Both the position numbers and the translations under genes were made by a program. From Fidelibacterota bacterium (GTDB lineage: Bacteria > Fidelibacterota > Marinisomatia > Marinisomatales > UBA8229): a stretch of 15,492 nucleotides of DNA. Location of the stretch: positions 881 to 16,372 of the forward strand of contig DPYO01000166.1 of the NCBI GenBank assembly GCA_003535775.1, read 5' to 3'. The notes below the pieces were generated by a model. The model ran no database searches. It saw only the letters and a list, made by a program, of their open reading frames with translations, and was not told where the DNA came from. The stretch's first letter is position 1. Each line of letters begins with the position of its first letter. Positions 7,262 through 15,357 of this stretch are shown in pieces.

Positions 7262-7627
7262 GAGTCGGTTGGGTGACTACCCCGACACTTGTGTCGGGGA
7301 GGAAAGTCCGAGCACTGCAGGACAGGGTGCCTCCTAACGGGAGGAGTCCGCGAGGACATGGAAAGTGCAACAGAAAAAAAACCGTCACAACATCTTTGAT
7401 GTTGGGATAAGGGTGAAAAGGTGGTGTAAGAGACCACCAGTTTCCGTAGCAATGCGGGAAGCTTGTAAACCCCACTCAGTGCAAGATCGAATATATCTCC
7501 AGATGTTGTCCGCATCGTAATGAGAGACGGGTAGATTGCGTAATCCTGACTGTGAAGTCTGGATCAGATAAATGGTCACTAATTCTGCTTTAGTAGAAAA
7601 ACAAAACTCGGCTTACAGACCGGCTCA
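7262..7627 (+). ncRNA. rnpB: RNase P RNA, bacterial class A
   Basis: The catalytic RNA of RNase P, which matures the 5' ends of tRNAs. The 5' strand GAGTCGGT (7262-7269) pairs with the 3' strand ACCGGCTC (7619-7626) to close P1. The P3 hairpin is a near-perfect CCCCGACAC/GTGTCGGGG stem (7280-7299). Universally conserved blocks are present: GAGGAAAGTCCG (7299-7310), ACAGAAA (7370-7376), the GGTGGTGTAAGAGACCACC specificity-domain element (7420-7438) and TGTAAACCCC (7464-7473). The 3' end CGGCTTACAGACCGGCTC is standard. Total is about 366 nt, within the normal size range. A TAATTA box at 7249-7254, right after the upstream stop codon, is at the right distance to be a -10 element but has no good -35. 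A run of six T follows at 7628-7633. End positions may be off by a few bases. Confidence 0.96.
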
Positions 7628-7642
7628 TTTTTTAATCAATTA

Positions 7643-9355
7643 ATGAATTGGAAAATTTTAGATCCTGATCCTGAAATTGTTAGCAAAAACATGCAGGAAT
7701 TTCACTGTACGGAGATTCTTGCTAAGACAATGGCTAACCGGGGAATTATTTCCCTTAATGATTCCCACACGTTTTTTAATCCTGATCTAAACCAGCTCCA
7801 CGATCCATTCCTTATGAAGGACATGGGACAGGCCGTGGATCGGATTATTCTAAATATTGATAAACACATACCAATTCTCATTTTTGGAGATTATGATGTG
7901 GATGGTACAACGGCTGCTTCTGTTCTTTACCTTGCACTCAACTCACTTGGAGCTGTTGTCTCAACGTACATCCCGAATCGAGATATTGAAGGGCATGGAT
8001 TATCAACCCAGGGGATTAAACACGCACAAGCTTCTGGTTCTGACTTAATAATTACTTGTGACTGTGGAACAAATGCATTTGAGCAAGTAAATATTTCTAA
8101 TTCCTTGGAAATTGACGTAATAGTTACTGATCATCATGTCCCCGATGATGTGCTTCCGGATGCGTTTGCTGTCTTGAATCCAAAAAGGACGGATTGCACT
8201 TATCCCTTTGATAGCTTATGTGGAAGTGGTGTGGCATTTAAGCTCGCGTACGCTCTTATGAAAAAGACGAGAAAAGAATTAGCACCACTCCTAAATCTTT
8301 TGGATATAGTTACTTTGGGTACTGCTGTAGATTTTGTTCCAATACTTGATGAAAACAGGATCATAGTTCATTATGGTATTGAACAACTGAGTTCTACAAC
8401 ACACCTGGGGATTCAATCTCTTTTAGAACAAGTCGGATTAAAAATCGGTTCTTTGTCTGTCGGACAGTTAGTGTTTAATGTAACTCCAAAGATCAATTCT
8501 GCAGGCAGGATGGGAGATGGAAACAGGGCTGTGGAATTATTGACAACACAAGATTCTGCGCGTGCAAGTGAATTGGCAGAAGAGCTTGTTTATGAAAGCA
8601 AGAGAAGGAGAAAAATTCAGGATACTGTGCTTGACGATGCCATACGAAAAGTCAATTCCGAGATAAATATTAAAAATGACAAAGCTATCATTCTTGCCGA
8701 TCGTGAATGGCATTCCGGTGTCATTGGGATTGTTGCCTCTAAACTTAAGGAAGAATATAATCGACCCATCATTATAATTTCTATTGGTGAGGATGGAATT
8801 GGGAAGGGTTCTGCCCGAAGCATAGGAAATTTTGATATGTATGATGCTTTAACAAATACCAGTAGATTTTTAGAGGGATATGGCGGCCATCCAATGGCAG
8901 CCGGACTTACAGTAAAAGAAGAGAATGTGAATAATTTCAGAAAAACATTTTTACACTATTCAAAGGAAAGATTAAAAAAGGCAGAGTTAGTGCAAACAAT
9001 CGTTCTGGAAGGAGAAATACGTCTAAAAGATATTAATAGTCGTTTCATGACATTCCTAAATAAATTAGAACCGTATGGTCCTGGGAATATGAGGCCTAAA
9101 TTTATAATTAGAAATATAATTATTGCTGGAAATCCAAAAGTGATCGGAAACGGAGACCATCTAAAATTCAAGGTACGACAGGGAAAAACAGTTTATGGTG
9201 CTATCGGGTTTAATATGTCCCAGCATTACGAAAAGCTTATCAAAGGTTGTCCTATTGATATAGCCTGTTTAGTCGAAATCAATGAGTGGCGGGGCCAGGA
9301 AAGTATTCAATTAAACGTACGTGATATTAAATTGAGTGGAAAGAGCTATGATTAA
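7643..9355 (+). CDS. recJ: Single-stranded-DNA-specific 5'-3' exonuclease RecJ
   Basis: A 570-residue DHH/DHHA1 nuclease that resects single-stranded DNA in recombination, mismatch and base-excision repair. The DHH phosphoesterase motifs are intact: FGDYDVDG (81-88, metal-binding aspartates), TCDCG (138-142), VTDHH (161-165) and the later D230 in TAVDFVP. The SAGRMG box lies at 286-291 and the DHHA1 motif GGHPMAAGL at 414-422, followed by the C-terminal OB-like domain. The length is normal for the family. The start is the ATG at 7643, only nine bases after the rnpB T-run. No SD is visible, so initiation may be weak or depend on another signal. The stop overlaps fabH by eight bases, making it the first protein gene of the recJ-mazG cluster. 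Confidence 0.95.
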   Translation: MNWKILDPDPEIVSKNMQEFHCTEILAKTMANRGIISLNDSHTFFNPDLNQLHDPFLMKDMGQAVDRIILNIDKHIPILIFGDYDVDGTTAASVLYLALNSLGAVVSTYIPNRDIEGHGLSTQGIKHAQASGSDLIITCDCGTNAFEQVNISNSLEIDVIVTDHHVPDDVLPDAFAVLNPKRTDCTYPFDSLCGSGVAFKLAYALMKKTRKELAPLLNLLDIVTLGTAVDFVPILDENRIIVHYGIEQLSSTTHLGIQSLLEQVGLKIGSLSVGQLVFNVTPKINSAGRMGDGNRAVELLTTQDSARASELAEELVYESKRRRKIQDTVLDDAIRKVNSEINIKNDKAIILADREWHSGVIGIVASKLKEEYNRPIIIISIGEDGIGKGSARSIGNFDMYDALTNTSRFLEGYGGHPMAAGLTVKEENVNNFRKTFLHYSKERLKKAELVQTIVLEGEIRLKDINSRFMTFLNKLEPYGPGNMRPKFIIRNIIIAGNPKVIGNGDHLKFKVRQGKTVYGAIGFNMSQHYEKLIKGCPIDIACLVEINEWRGQESIQLNVRDIKLSGKSYD

Positions 9356-10340
9356 AACAAAAATTGCCGGCGTAGGGTATTATGTACCCGAGCAGGTTAT
9401 CACAAACCAAGATTTAGAACAGCAAATGGATACAAGTAATGAGTGGATCGTCAGCCGGAGCGGTATTGAAGAACGGCGTTGGGTTCGTGATGGAATTTGC
9501 ACATCCGATTTAGCATTTGAAGCATCTAAAAAGGCAATGAAATCTGCCAAGGTATCATCAGAGGATATTGATTTGGTTATTGTTGGAACCATCACATCGG
9601 ATTATTTTTTCCCCGGCGTAAGTGCTCAGCTGCAAGATCGCCTTGATTTACATCATATAGGAGCTTTTGATGTTAAAGCGGCCTGCTCAGCTTTCATTTA
9701 TGCCCTATCCATTGGTGATCAATTCATTCGAACAGGTGTGTGCAGTACTATTCTTATTGTTGGTGCCGAGGTCCAGTCTAAATTTCTAAACATATCCACA
9801 GAAGGAAGGGATATGACGGTTTTATTTGGTGATGGATCTGGTGCAGCAATCCTCCAAAAAAGTGATGACGAAAGTGGTGTTCTTTCTACACATTTGCATT
9901 GTCAGGGATCCAATATAAAAAACCTGTGGATGGAAGCGCCGGGTTCAGCTGAAAATTGTCAAATGACAAACATCAAATTAGAAGAAGGCCGACATTTCCC
10001 TGTCATGAATGGCAGGGAGGTATTTCGGAATGCCATTGTGCGGTTTCCAGAAGTGATTCAGGAGTCTTTGGATGCCAGTGGGCTGACCCTGGATGACGTC
10101 AGTTTGATTATTCCACACCAGGCAAACTTGAGAATAAGTCAAGCGGTTGCTAAGCGGCTGGGGGTTGGTATGGATAAAGTATTTAGCAATATCCATAAAT
10201 ATGGTAATACGACAGCAGCATCTATTCCTATTGCTCTTTGCGAAGCTGTTGAGGAGAATAAAATTTCAAAGGGGGATGTTGTTGTACTGGCTTCATTCGG
10301 CGCTGGGTTTACTTGGGCATCCGCTGCGATCCGTTGGTAA
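9348..10340 (+). CDS. fabH: Beta-ketoacyl-ACP synthase III
   Basis: A 330-residue thiolase-fold enzyme that condenses an acyl-CoA (usually acetyl-CoA, sometimes branched starters) with malonyl-ACP to start fatty acid synthesis. The catalytic triad is complete: Cys113 in KAACSAF, His257 in PHQAN and Asn287 in YGNTT. The glycine-rich FGDGSGAA (160-167) and the C-terminal ASFGAGFTWA (315-324) are typical. I choose the ATG at 9348 (MIKTKIAGVGYYVPE), which has GGAAAGAG just upstream and the normal family start. An in-frame GTG at 9336 would add four residues. The gene overlaps the recJ stop by eight bases (ATGATTAA), implying coupled translation, and is followed 34 bases later by an acyl-CoA dehydrogenase. 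Starter preference cannot be read from the sequence. Confidence 0.95.
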   Translation: MIKTKIAGVGYYVPEQVITNQDLEQQMDTSNEWIVSRSGIEERRWVRDGICTSDLAFEASKKAMKSAKVSSEDIDLVIVGTITSDYFFPGVSAQLQDRLDLHHIGAFDVKAACSAFIYALSIGDQFIRTGVCSTILIVGAEVQSKFLNISTEGRDMTVLFGDGSGAAILQKSDDESGVLSTHLHCQGSNIKNLWMEAPGSAENCQMTNIKLEEGRHFPVMNGREVFRNAIVRFPEVIQESLDASGLTLDDVSLIIPHQANLRISQAVAKRLGVGMDKVFSNIHKYGNTTAASIPIALCEAVEENKISKGDVVVLASFGAGFTWASAAIRW

Positions 10341-10374
10341 ATTAGTATAAACATGACGGGAAAAAAGAAGAATT

Positions 10375-11532
10375 ATGAATAAGTTATTTTTTACAGATGA
10401 ACATGTAATGCTTCAAGATATGGTTCGGGACTTTGCCAAAAATGAAGTGGAACCGTTGGCAAGGGAGATGGATGCAACAGGAGAGTTTCCCCATGATTTA
10501 GTAAGGCAAATGGGAGACCTTGGATTAATGGGAATACCGGTTTCTGAAAAATATGGCGGAGCGGGAATGGACACAGTTGCTTATGCATCAGCTGTGATGG
10601 AATTAGCAAAGGTGGATGCTTCACTTGCCATTACCATGGCAGCACATACATCCCTAGGGACGGTTCCGATTGTTCTTACTGGAACGGAAGAACAAAAACA
10701 AAAATGGGTGCCTCTTCTGGCATCCGGGAAAATACTGGGGGCATTTGGATTGACGGAACCTGAAGCAGGCAGCGATGCTGGTTCCACCCGTACTGCTGCA
10801 GTGAAAAATGGTGATCATTATGTTGTGAATGGGAGTAAAATTTTTATTACGAATGCAAGTGAGGCGGGCGTACTAAGCTTTACAGCCCAGATTATAGAAG
10901 AAGGAATTAAGAAAGGCATTGGTGCATTTACGATTCCAACAGACATAATTGGCTTGAAAATTGGACCGAAAGAAAAGAAAATGGGTTGGCGTGCAAGCGA
11001 CACGAGACAATTATTTTTTGAGGACATGAAAGTGCCCGTGGAGAACATGTTGGGAAATCCTAAAGAGGGATTTAAGACGTTTTTAAAAACATTAATAGGT
11101 GGCCGAATTTCAGTGGGTGCACTTGCTGTTGGAACGGCGGAAGGTGCATACAAAAAAGCCCTCAAATATTCTACTGAAAGGAAAGCGTTTGGGCGAGAGA
11201 TTTATAAATTTCAACCCATTGGATTTAAATTAGCTGATATGGCAACCCGAATCGAAGCAGCAAAACTACTGGTATTTCATTCTGCTTGGATGAAAGACCA
11301 GGGGAAAGATGTCACCAAAGAAGCTGCTATGGCAAAGCTTTTTGCAAGTGAAGTTGCAATGGATGTTACAACAGAGGCTATCCAGATTTATGGTGGGTAT
11401 GGGTATGTTGCTGAATATGACGTTGAGCGGTTTTTCAGGGATGCAAAAGTATTAGAGATAGGAGAAGGGACAAGTGAAGTACAACGACTGGTTATATCAC
11501 GCGAAATAATTAAAGATGTCTTGAAAAAATGA
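10375..11532 (+). CDS. Acyl-CoA dehydrogenase (short/branched-chain type)
   Basis: A 385-residue FAD enzyme introducing the alpha-beta double bond in acyl-CoA, feeding electrons to electron-transfer flavoprotein. N-terminal helical domain with EKYGGAGMD (58-66), the FAD-contact motif LTEPEAGSDAGS (126-137), and the C-terminal signature IYGGYGYVAEY followed by VERFFRDAKV and IGEGTSEVQ. Glu364 in GEGTSE occupies the catalytic-base position of short-chain and branched/short-chain acyl-CoA dehydrogenases. The length is standard. The true substrate (butyryl, isobutyryl, 2-methylbutyryl or similar) is not determined here. The start ATG at 10375 follows a purine-rich AAAAAAGAAGAA tract rather than a clean SD. 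The stop overlaps the next gene by four bases (ATGA). No etfAB is in the window. Confidence 0.92.
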   Translation: MNKLFFTDEHVMLQDMVRDFAKNEVEPLAREMDATGEFPHDLVRQMGDLGLMGIPVSEKYGGAGMDTVAYASAVMELAKVDASLAITMAAHTSLGTVPIVLTGTEEQKQKWVPLLASGKILGAFGLTEPEAGSDAGSTRTAAVKNGDHYVVNGSKIFITNASEAGVLSFTAQIIEEGIKKGIGAFTIPTDIIGLKIGPKEKKMGWRASDTRQLFFEDMKVPVENMLGNPKEGFKTFLKTLIGGRISVGALAVGTAEGAYKKALKYSTERKAFGREIYKFQPIGFKLADMATRIEAAKLLVFHSAWMKDQGKDVTKEAAMAKLFASEVAMDVTTEAIQIYGGYGYVAEYDVERFFRDAKVLEIGEGTSEVQRLVISREIIKDVLKK

Positions 11533-13871
11533 TGCAAGAAATAAGAAAGGAAACTTTTTTACAGAAATCGGTGAATATATTCTATAGATACTGGCTACAA
11601 GTGAGCATTTTAGCAGTCCTTGTTTTGGGTGGGTCCTTTTTTTTCCCTGGTGGAAAGTCACTCCAATTAACTTATAAATTGAATGATATTACCAGGAAGC
11701 CAATTATAGCACCATTTACATTTCCGATTTTGAAAACAGAAGAAAAATTACAGGACGACCTAAATGTAGCGATTAACTCTGAACCATTCGTTTTTTTCCG
11801 GAAGCAGGAGATCGTAGATAATAGGACTGAAAAAATGCATGGTTTCTTTCAGATAATTAATGAAATTCATGAAGCAGAAAAACAGGTAATACAATCTAAG
11901 GATTTGGTGTACCGGTATCGGTATGAACCTCAGCATAAAACTGCAAAAGCTGATTATATAGCCGACAGTACAGCTTTTGCTATTCTAAATGAGAAATTGC
12001 ATAGTCACTATTCTTCATTTCCATTAGAAACGGATTTATGGAAATCCTTTACTTCCCTTCCCTCCCTTGAAAACGAGACATATCCCCTGACTAAATTTGA
12101 AATAGATGTTGTACGAATTTGTAGAAACCGCTGGGCTGAAGGAATTTATGATATCGGAAAAAATGAAATAGTCAGCAACGAGGTAATGGTTCACCAGGGG
12201 GATGTTCCTTCCTTATATCAACCCGGTGATTTTATTGATCTGGAAGAGGCATGGATAAAGGCAAAGGTAGAGGTAACAAATTTATTTCCTGATGAAAATG
12301 ATTTTTATAAAACTCTTGGATATGATTTGATAGTTGAGTTTATGAAGCCAAATTTGATTTATGATAAGGAAACAACCGAACGCCGCCAAACTGCCCGGCT
12401 GAACAGGGTACCAAGATATCAAGGCACCGTGTTAAAGGACGAACGAATTGTAGATGTGAATACACGAATTAATGAGGATATTCTCCAAAAATTGAATTCT
12501 CTCTCCACAGCACTTGTAAAAAAAGAGGGAACACAGAGCGGATGGGAGGCTCTAACCGTTTATCTTGGGAGAATAATTATCATCGCGGTGGTTATTTCAT
12601 TTTTCTTCACGTTTTTATTCATATATAGAACCCCCCTATTTGATGACTGGAAAATGGTGCTGCTTATAGCGTTGATATTTTTCGCAGAAATGGGTTTATC
12701 GTATGTGTTTGTAATAAAGCTGAATATTTCTCCGTATCTAATCCCCATTACCGTTGCTGCCATGTCTATTACGATTTTATTCGATGCCAGGATTGGATTT
12801 ATGGGTACGACATCAATGGTGATTTTGACAGGAATCATGATTGGAAATGATCTTGATTTTATCGTAGTTGCCCTGTTTACGTCGGGAGTAGCAATGTACA
12901 GTGTTCGACAGCTTTGGAAACGAAGTCAGGTATTTACAACTATATTTGCATTGATCGCTGCAAGTATAATTGTAGCAATCGGCATTGGTTTTTTTAAAGA
13001 TAATTCATGGGTGTCTATTCGTTCAGATATTTTTTACCTCATCATCATAAGTATTCTCGCCCCTATTGTTACTTATGGACTTGTCGGATTATTAGAAGGG
13101 GCATTTAAAATCACGACAAATCTGACACTATTGGAATTACTTGATTTTGATCACCCATTGCTTAAGCGTCTTCTACAGAATGCAAATGGAACATTTAATC
13201 ATAGTATTGTGGTTGGGAACCTTGCTGAAGCATGTGCAAATGCAATTGGGGCGCGGTCCCTCCTGGCACGCGTTGGTGCATATTATCATGATATTGGGAA
13301 ATTGGCTCGTCCGGAATATTTTATTGAAAACCAGTATTCCGGTACAAACAAGCACGACAGTCTTCCGCCAGCCATGAGCGCTAAAATAATTAGGAATCAT
13401 GTAAAAGAAGGTATACAGCTAGCAAAAGAATACGGTCTCCCCAAAATTGTTCGGGATTTTATTCCAATGCATCATGGTACCACTCGGGTGGAATATTTTT
13501 ACCGCAGAGCAATGGAAATTGCTGAAGATTCTACTGAAGTTGACGAAAATGCATTCAGGTATCCTGGGCCGAAGCCGGACACAAAGGAGACAGGTATCCT
13601 GATGATTTGTGAAGCTGTTGAAGCCGCTGTGCGATCCATTAAAAATCCAGATATAATGAAAATTGAAGCCATGATAGATAAAATAATTAAGGGTCGTGTT
13701 GATGACGAACAATTGGATGAGTGTCCCCTAACTTTGGGTGAACTAACAAAGATTAAGGGAAAAGTAGATGGGACGAAGGGAATGCTACCAGTTTTGCGGG
13801 GAATTTACCATATTCGAGTGGAATACCCAGATGATCCAAAAGAGGAGACAGAAGGACAGTCTAATAAATGA
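11529..13871 (+). CDS. pgpH: 7TM-HD family membrane phosphohydrolase, PgpH-like (probable c-di-AMP phosphodiesterase)
   Basis: A 780-residue integral membrane protein. One N-terminal helix (about 22-40) is followed by a large extracytoplasmic domain (about 41-340, 7TMR-HDED type), a cluster of hydrophobic helices (about 345-525) and a C-terminal cytoplasmic HD domain. The metal ligands of the HD fold are present: His558 (FNHSIVVGN), His587-Asp588 (YYHDIGK), His624 (RNH) and His648-His649 (MHHGT). The nearby NQYSGTNKHDSLPP and the late motif CEAVEAAVRS are typical of the PgpH/YqfF family. In Firmicutes such proteins hydrolyse cyclic di-AMP to pApA. I infer the same here, but no diadenylate cyclase is in the window. 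The start is the first of two consecutive ATGs at 11529, overlapping the acyl-CoA dehydrogenase stop. The end overlaps ybeY by four bases. A pgpH-ybeY-mazG order fits a housekeeping operon. Confidence 0.9.
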   Translation: MMQEIRKETFLQKSVNIFYRYWLQVSILAVLVLGGSFFFPGGKSLQLTYKLNDITRKPIIAPFTFPILKTEEKLQDDLNVAINSEPFVFFRKQEIVDNRTEKMHGFFQIINEIHEAEKQVIQSKDLVYRYRYEPQHKTAKADYIADSTAFAILNEKLHSHYSSFPLETDLWKSFTSLPSLENETYPLTKFEIDVVRICRNRWAEGIYDIGKNEIVSNEVMVHQGDVPSLYQPGDFIDLEEAWIKAKVEVTNLFPDENDFYKTLGYDLIVEFMKPNLIYDKETTERRQTARLNRVPRYQGTVLKDERIVDVNTRINEDILQKLNSLSTALVKKEGTQSGWEALTVYLGRIIIIAVVISFFFTFLFIYRTPLFDDWKMVLLIALIFFAEMGLSYVFVIKLNISPYLIPITVAAMSITILFDARIGFMGTTSMVILTGIMIGNDLDFIVVALFTSGVAMYSVRQLWKRSQVFTTIFALIAASIIVAIGIGFFKDNSWVSIRSDIFYLIIISILAPIVTYGLVGLLEGAFKITTNLTLLELLDFDHPLLKRLLQNANGTFNHSIVVGNLAEACANAIGARSLLARVGAYYHDIGKLARPEYFIENQYSGTNKHDSLPPAMSAKIIRNHVKEGIQLAKEYGLPKIVRDFIPMHHGTTRVEYFYRRAMEIAEDSTEVDENAFRYPGPKPDTKETGILMICEAVEAAVRSIKNPDIMKIEAMIDKIIKGRVDDEQLDECPLTLGELTKIKGKVDGTKGMLPVLRGIYHIRVEYPDDPKEETEGQSNK

Positions 13872-14338
13872 TAACAATCCAGATAGAAAAGGATTTGGTA
13901 TTGGATCAGCCAAATGATGATGCATGTTGTAAAATTTTGAAAACTGTATTAGAAAATCAAGGCAATGATGATGGAACAATCACAGTCATTTTAGGTCAAG
14001 ATGAACTTTTGCGCAGTTTAAAAAAGCAGTTCTTCAAGAAAAATCAATATACAGATGTGATTGCATTTCGGTTAAACAATTATGAGGAAAAAGTTGTCGA
14101 AGGAGAAGTGTATATCAGTCTCCCCCGAGCACGGGAGAATGCGAAGACTTTTGGTGAACCATTCGAAAAAGAAATCTCTAGGCTGCTTATCCACGGAGTG
14201 CTCCATTTGTTGGGATACGAGGATGATACAAAAAAGTCTAAAATGGTAATGACTTCGCTTGAGAATAAGTATTTAAAAATGGTTCAATGGAAAAAATTAT
14301 TCACAAAGGGAAGCAATATCCTCACTCACTCACAATGA
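13868..14338 (+). CDS. ybeY: Endoribonuclease YbeY (rRNA maturation factor)
   Basis: A 156-residue UPF0054-family metalloprotein that acts in 16S rRNA 3'-end maturation and ribosome quality control. Family features are TDVIAFRLN (a variant of the TDVLSFP block), the EGEVYIS strand, and the metal motif HGVLHLLGYED. The first two ligands, His109 and His113, are kept, but the third position (His in E. coli H-x3-H-x5-H) is Asp119. From memory, Bacteroidetes YbeY proteins also read HGxLHLxGYKD, so this is probably a lineage trait and not inactivation. The ATG at 13868 overlaps the pgpH stop (ATGA) and the stop overlaps mazG (ATGA), so all three are likely co-translated. Size equals E. coli YbeY (155). 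The tail after about residue 140 is basic and poorly conserved. Confidence 0.93.
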   Translation: MITIQIEKDLVLDQPNDDACCKILKTVLENQGNDDGTITVILGQDELLRSLKKQFFKKNQYTDVIAFRLNNYEEKVVEGEVYISLPRARENAKTFGEPFEKEISRLLIHGVLHLLGYEDDTKKSKMVMTSLENKYLKMVQWKKLFTKGSNILTHSQ

Positions 14339-15132
14339 TAGAGATTAATCAACACAAATCAATTGGGGATTCCCTTTCTCAATTAATAGAAACTGTAGAA
14401 AAATTAAGGGCACCAGGTGGATGTCCTTGGGACAGAGACCAGACGCAGGCTTCCCTTCTTCCCTATTTTCTAGAAGAAATCTATGAAGTGATTGAAAGCG
14501 TGGAAGAGGGGAACATGGAACTGCTGAAAGAAGAACTGGGGGACATATTGCTGCACGTGGTGTTTCAGGCCTCCATAGGAAAAGAGAATGAAGATTTTAC
14601 TCTTCTGGACTCATTGAATTATGTGAATGAAAAACTTGTTCGACGGCATCCTCACGTGTTCGCGGATGCAAAAGCAGAAGGCCCTTTTCATGCCAAGCAA
14701 AACTGGGAAGCGGCGAAGCATGATGAAAAGAAAAGGGAGTCCCGTTTGGATGGTGTCCCTGGTACTCTTCCCGCGTTGACACGGTCGCAGCGACTACAGG
14801 AAAAAGCCAGTTATGCCGGCTTTGATTGGAAAAAAGTGGAACAGGTGTGGGAAAAGGTCCACGAAGAAATTGGGGAATTGAAGGAGGCAGAGGAAAAAGG
14901 AATTACAGAGCAAATTGAAGAGGAAATCGGTGACACCCTGTTTTCTATTGTAAATCTGTCCCGGTTCTTAGGAGTTTCCGCTGAAACTGCTCTAAGAAAA
15001 ACCAATCGGAAATTCACATCCCGTTTTGCCCAGGTGGAAAAAGAATTAAAAAAAAGGGGTAAAAAGGTGGAAGATTCGTCCTTGGAGGAAATGGACGAAA
15101 TCTGGAATATGGTGAAAAACAACGATGATTAA
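14335..15132 (+). CDS. mazG: Nucleoside triphosphate pyrophosphohydrolase MazG
   Basis: A 265-residue protein with two tandem MazG domains, hydrolysing (d)NTPs to NMP and pyrophosphate and thought to clean nucleotide pools or lower ppGpp signalling. The first domain begins with the signature GGCPWDRDQT (28-37) and has EExxE at 47-51 and ExxD at 67-70. The second has EExxE at 177-181 and ExxD at 197-200. Length equals E. coli MazG (263). I choose the ATG at 14335, which overlaps the ybeY stop by four bases. An upstream in-frame ATG at 14287 lies deep in ybeY and adds 16 residues without family support. Last gene of the recJ cluster, ending 29 bases before an intrinsic terminator. This is the housekeeping MazG, not the MazEF toxin system. 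Confidence 0.95.
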   Translation: MIEINQHKSIGDSLSQLIETVEKLRAPGGCPWDRDQTQASLLPYFLEEIYEVIESVEEGNMELLKEELGDILLHVVFQASIGKENEDFTLLDSLNYVNEKLVRRHPHVFADAKAEGPFHAKQNWEAAKHDEKKRESRLDGVPGTLPALTRSQRLQEKASYAGFDWKKVEQVWEKVHEEIGELKEAEEKGITEQIEEEIGDTLFSIVNLSRFLGVSAETALRKTNRKFTSRFAQVEKELKKRGKKVEDSSLEEMDEIWNMVKNNDD

Positions 15133-15161
15133 TAAAACAGAAGAAAATCAAAAGGGATCAT

Positions 15162-15182
15162 AACCCGACGGGTTGTTTTTTT
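15162..15182 (+). terminator. Intrinsic terminator after mazG
   Basis: AACCC (15162-15166) pairs with GGGTT (15170-15174) around a GAC loop, followed by G and seven T (15176-15182). The stem is short but GC-rich at its top and the U-tract is good. It marks the likely end of the recJ-mazG transcript. Confidence 0.7.
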
Positions 15183-15250
15183 AGTGGGATGATGGGTAGA
15201 TAAATACACGCACATTGTGGAGTAAATTATTTTGTAGAATCCAAACAAGA

Positions 15251-15256
15251 TATAAT
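15251..15256 (+). promoter_or_regulatory. Candidate -10 box (TATAAT) at the right edge
   Basis: A perfect TATAAT in the context AGATATAATC, in an AT-rich stretch after the terminator. A weak -35 (TTATTT) lies 18 bases upstream. It could drive the genes starting at 15273 or 15340/15358. Sequence match only. Confidence 0.35.
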
Positions 15257-15272
15257 CTTAGATATTTAAATT

Positions 15273-15338
15273 ATGAGTGGTATGATGCCTTTTATGACTG
15301 CACCACCTGAAGTCAACCCGATTGACGCGAAAGCCTAA
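15273..15338 (+). other. Candidate micro-ORF (21 codons)
   Basis: ATG at 15273, TAA at 15336-15338, encoding a 21-residue peptide rich in Met and Pro (MSGMMPFMTAPPEV, then NPIDAKA). It lies 17 bases after the TATAAT box and ends just before an ATG at 15340 in another frame. No SD is visible. It may be a leader ORF or chance. Confidence 0.15.
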
Positions 15339-15357
15339 GATGGTCTCACGCAACTCC

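Noticed and set aside
7280..7299. Near-perfect inverted repeat that could be read as a terminator, operator or CRISPR-like repeat
   Set aside because: It is the P3 hairpin of RNase P RNA, directly before the conserved GAGGAAAGTCCG block, has no T-run and occurs once.
7252..7579. Minus-strand open frames of 64-107 codons over 7152-7579
   Set aside because: They lie across rnpB, whose conserved blocks and P1 closure explain this sequence; structured RNA often leaves chance open frames.
10818..11165. A 115-codon minus-strand open frame inside the acyl-CoA dehydrogenase gene
   Set aside because: The plus-strand frame is a full-length conserved enzyme; the antisense frame has no independent support.
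14287..14334. Extended start for MazG inside ybeY
   Set aside because: The extra 16 residues have no family match, whereas the ATG at 14335 forms the ATGA overlap seen at neighbouring gene junctions.
14335..15132. MazG as part of a toxin-antitoxin or abortive infection system
   Set aside because: It is the two-domain housekeeping pyrophosphohydrolase in a ybeY operon, with no mazE/mazF-like partner nearby.
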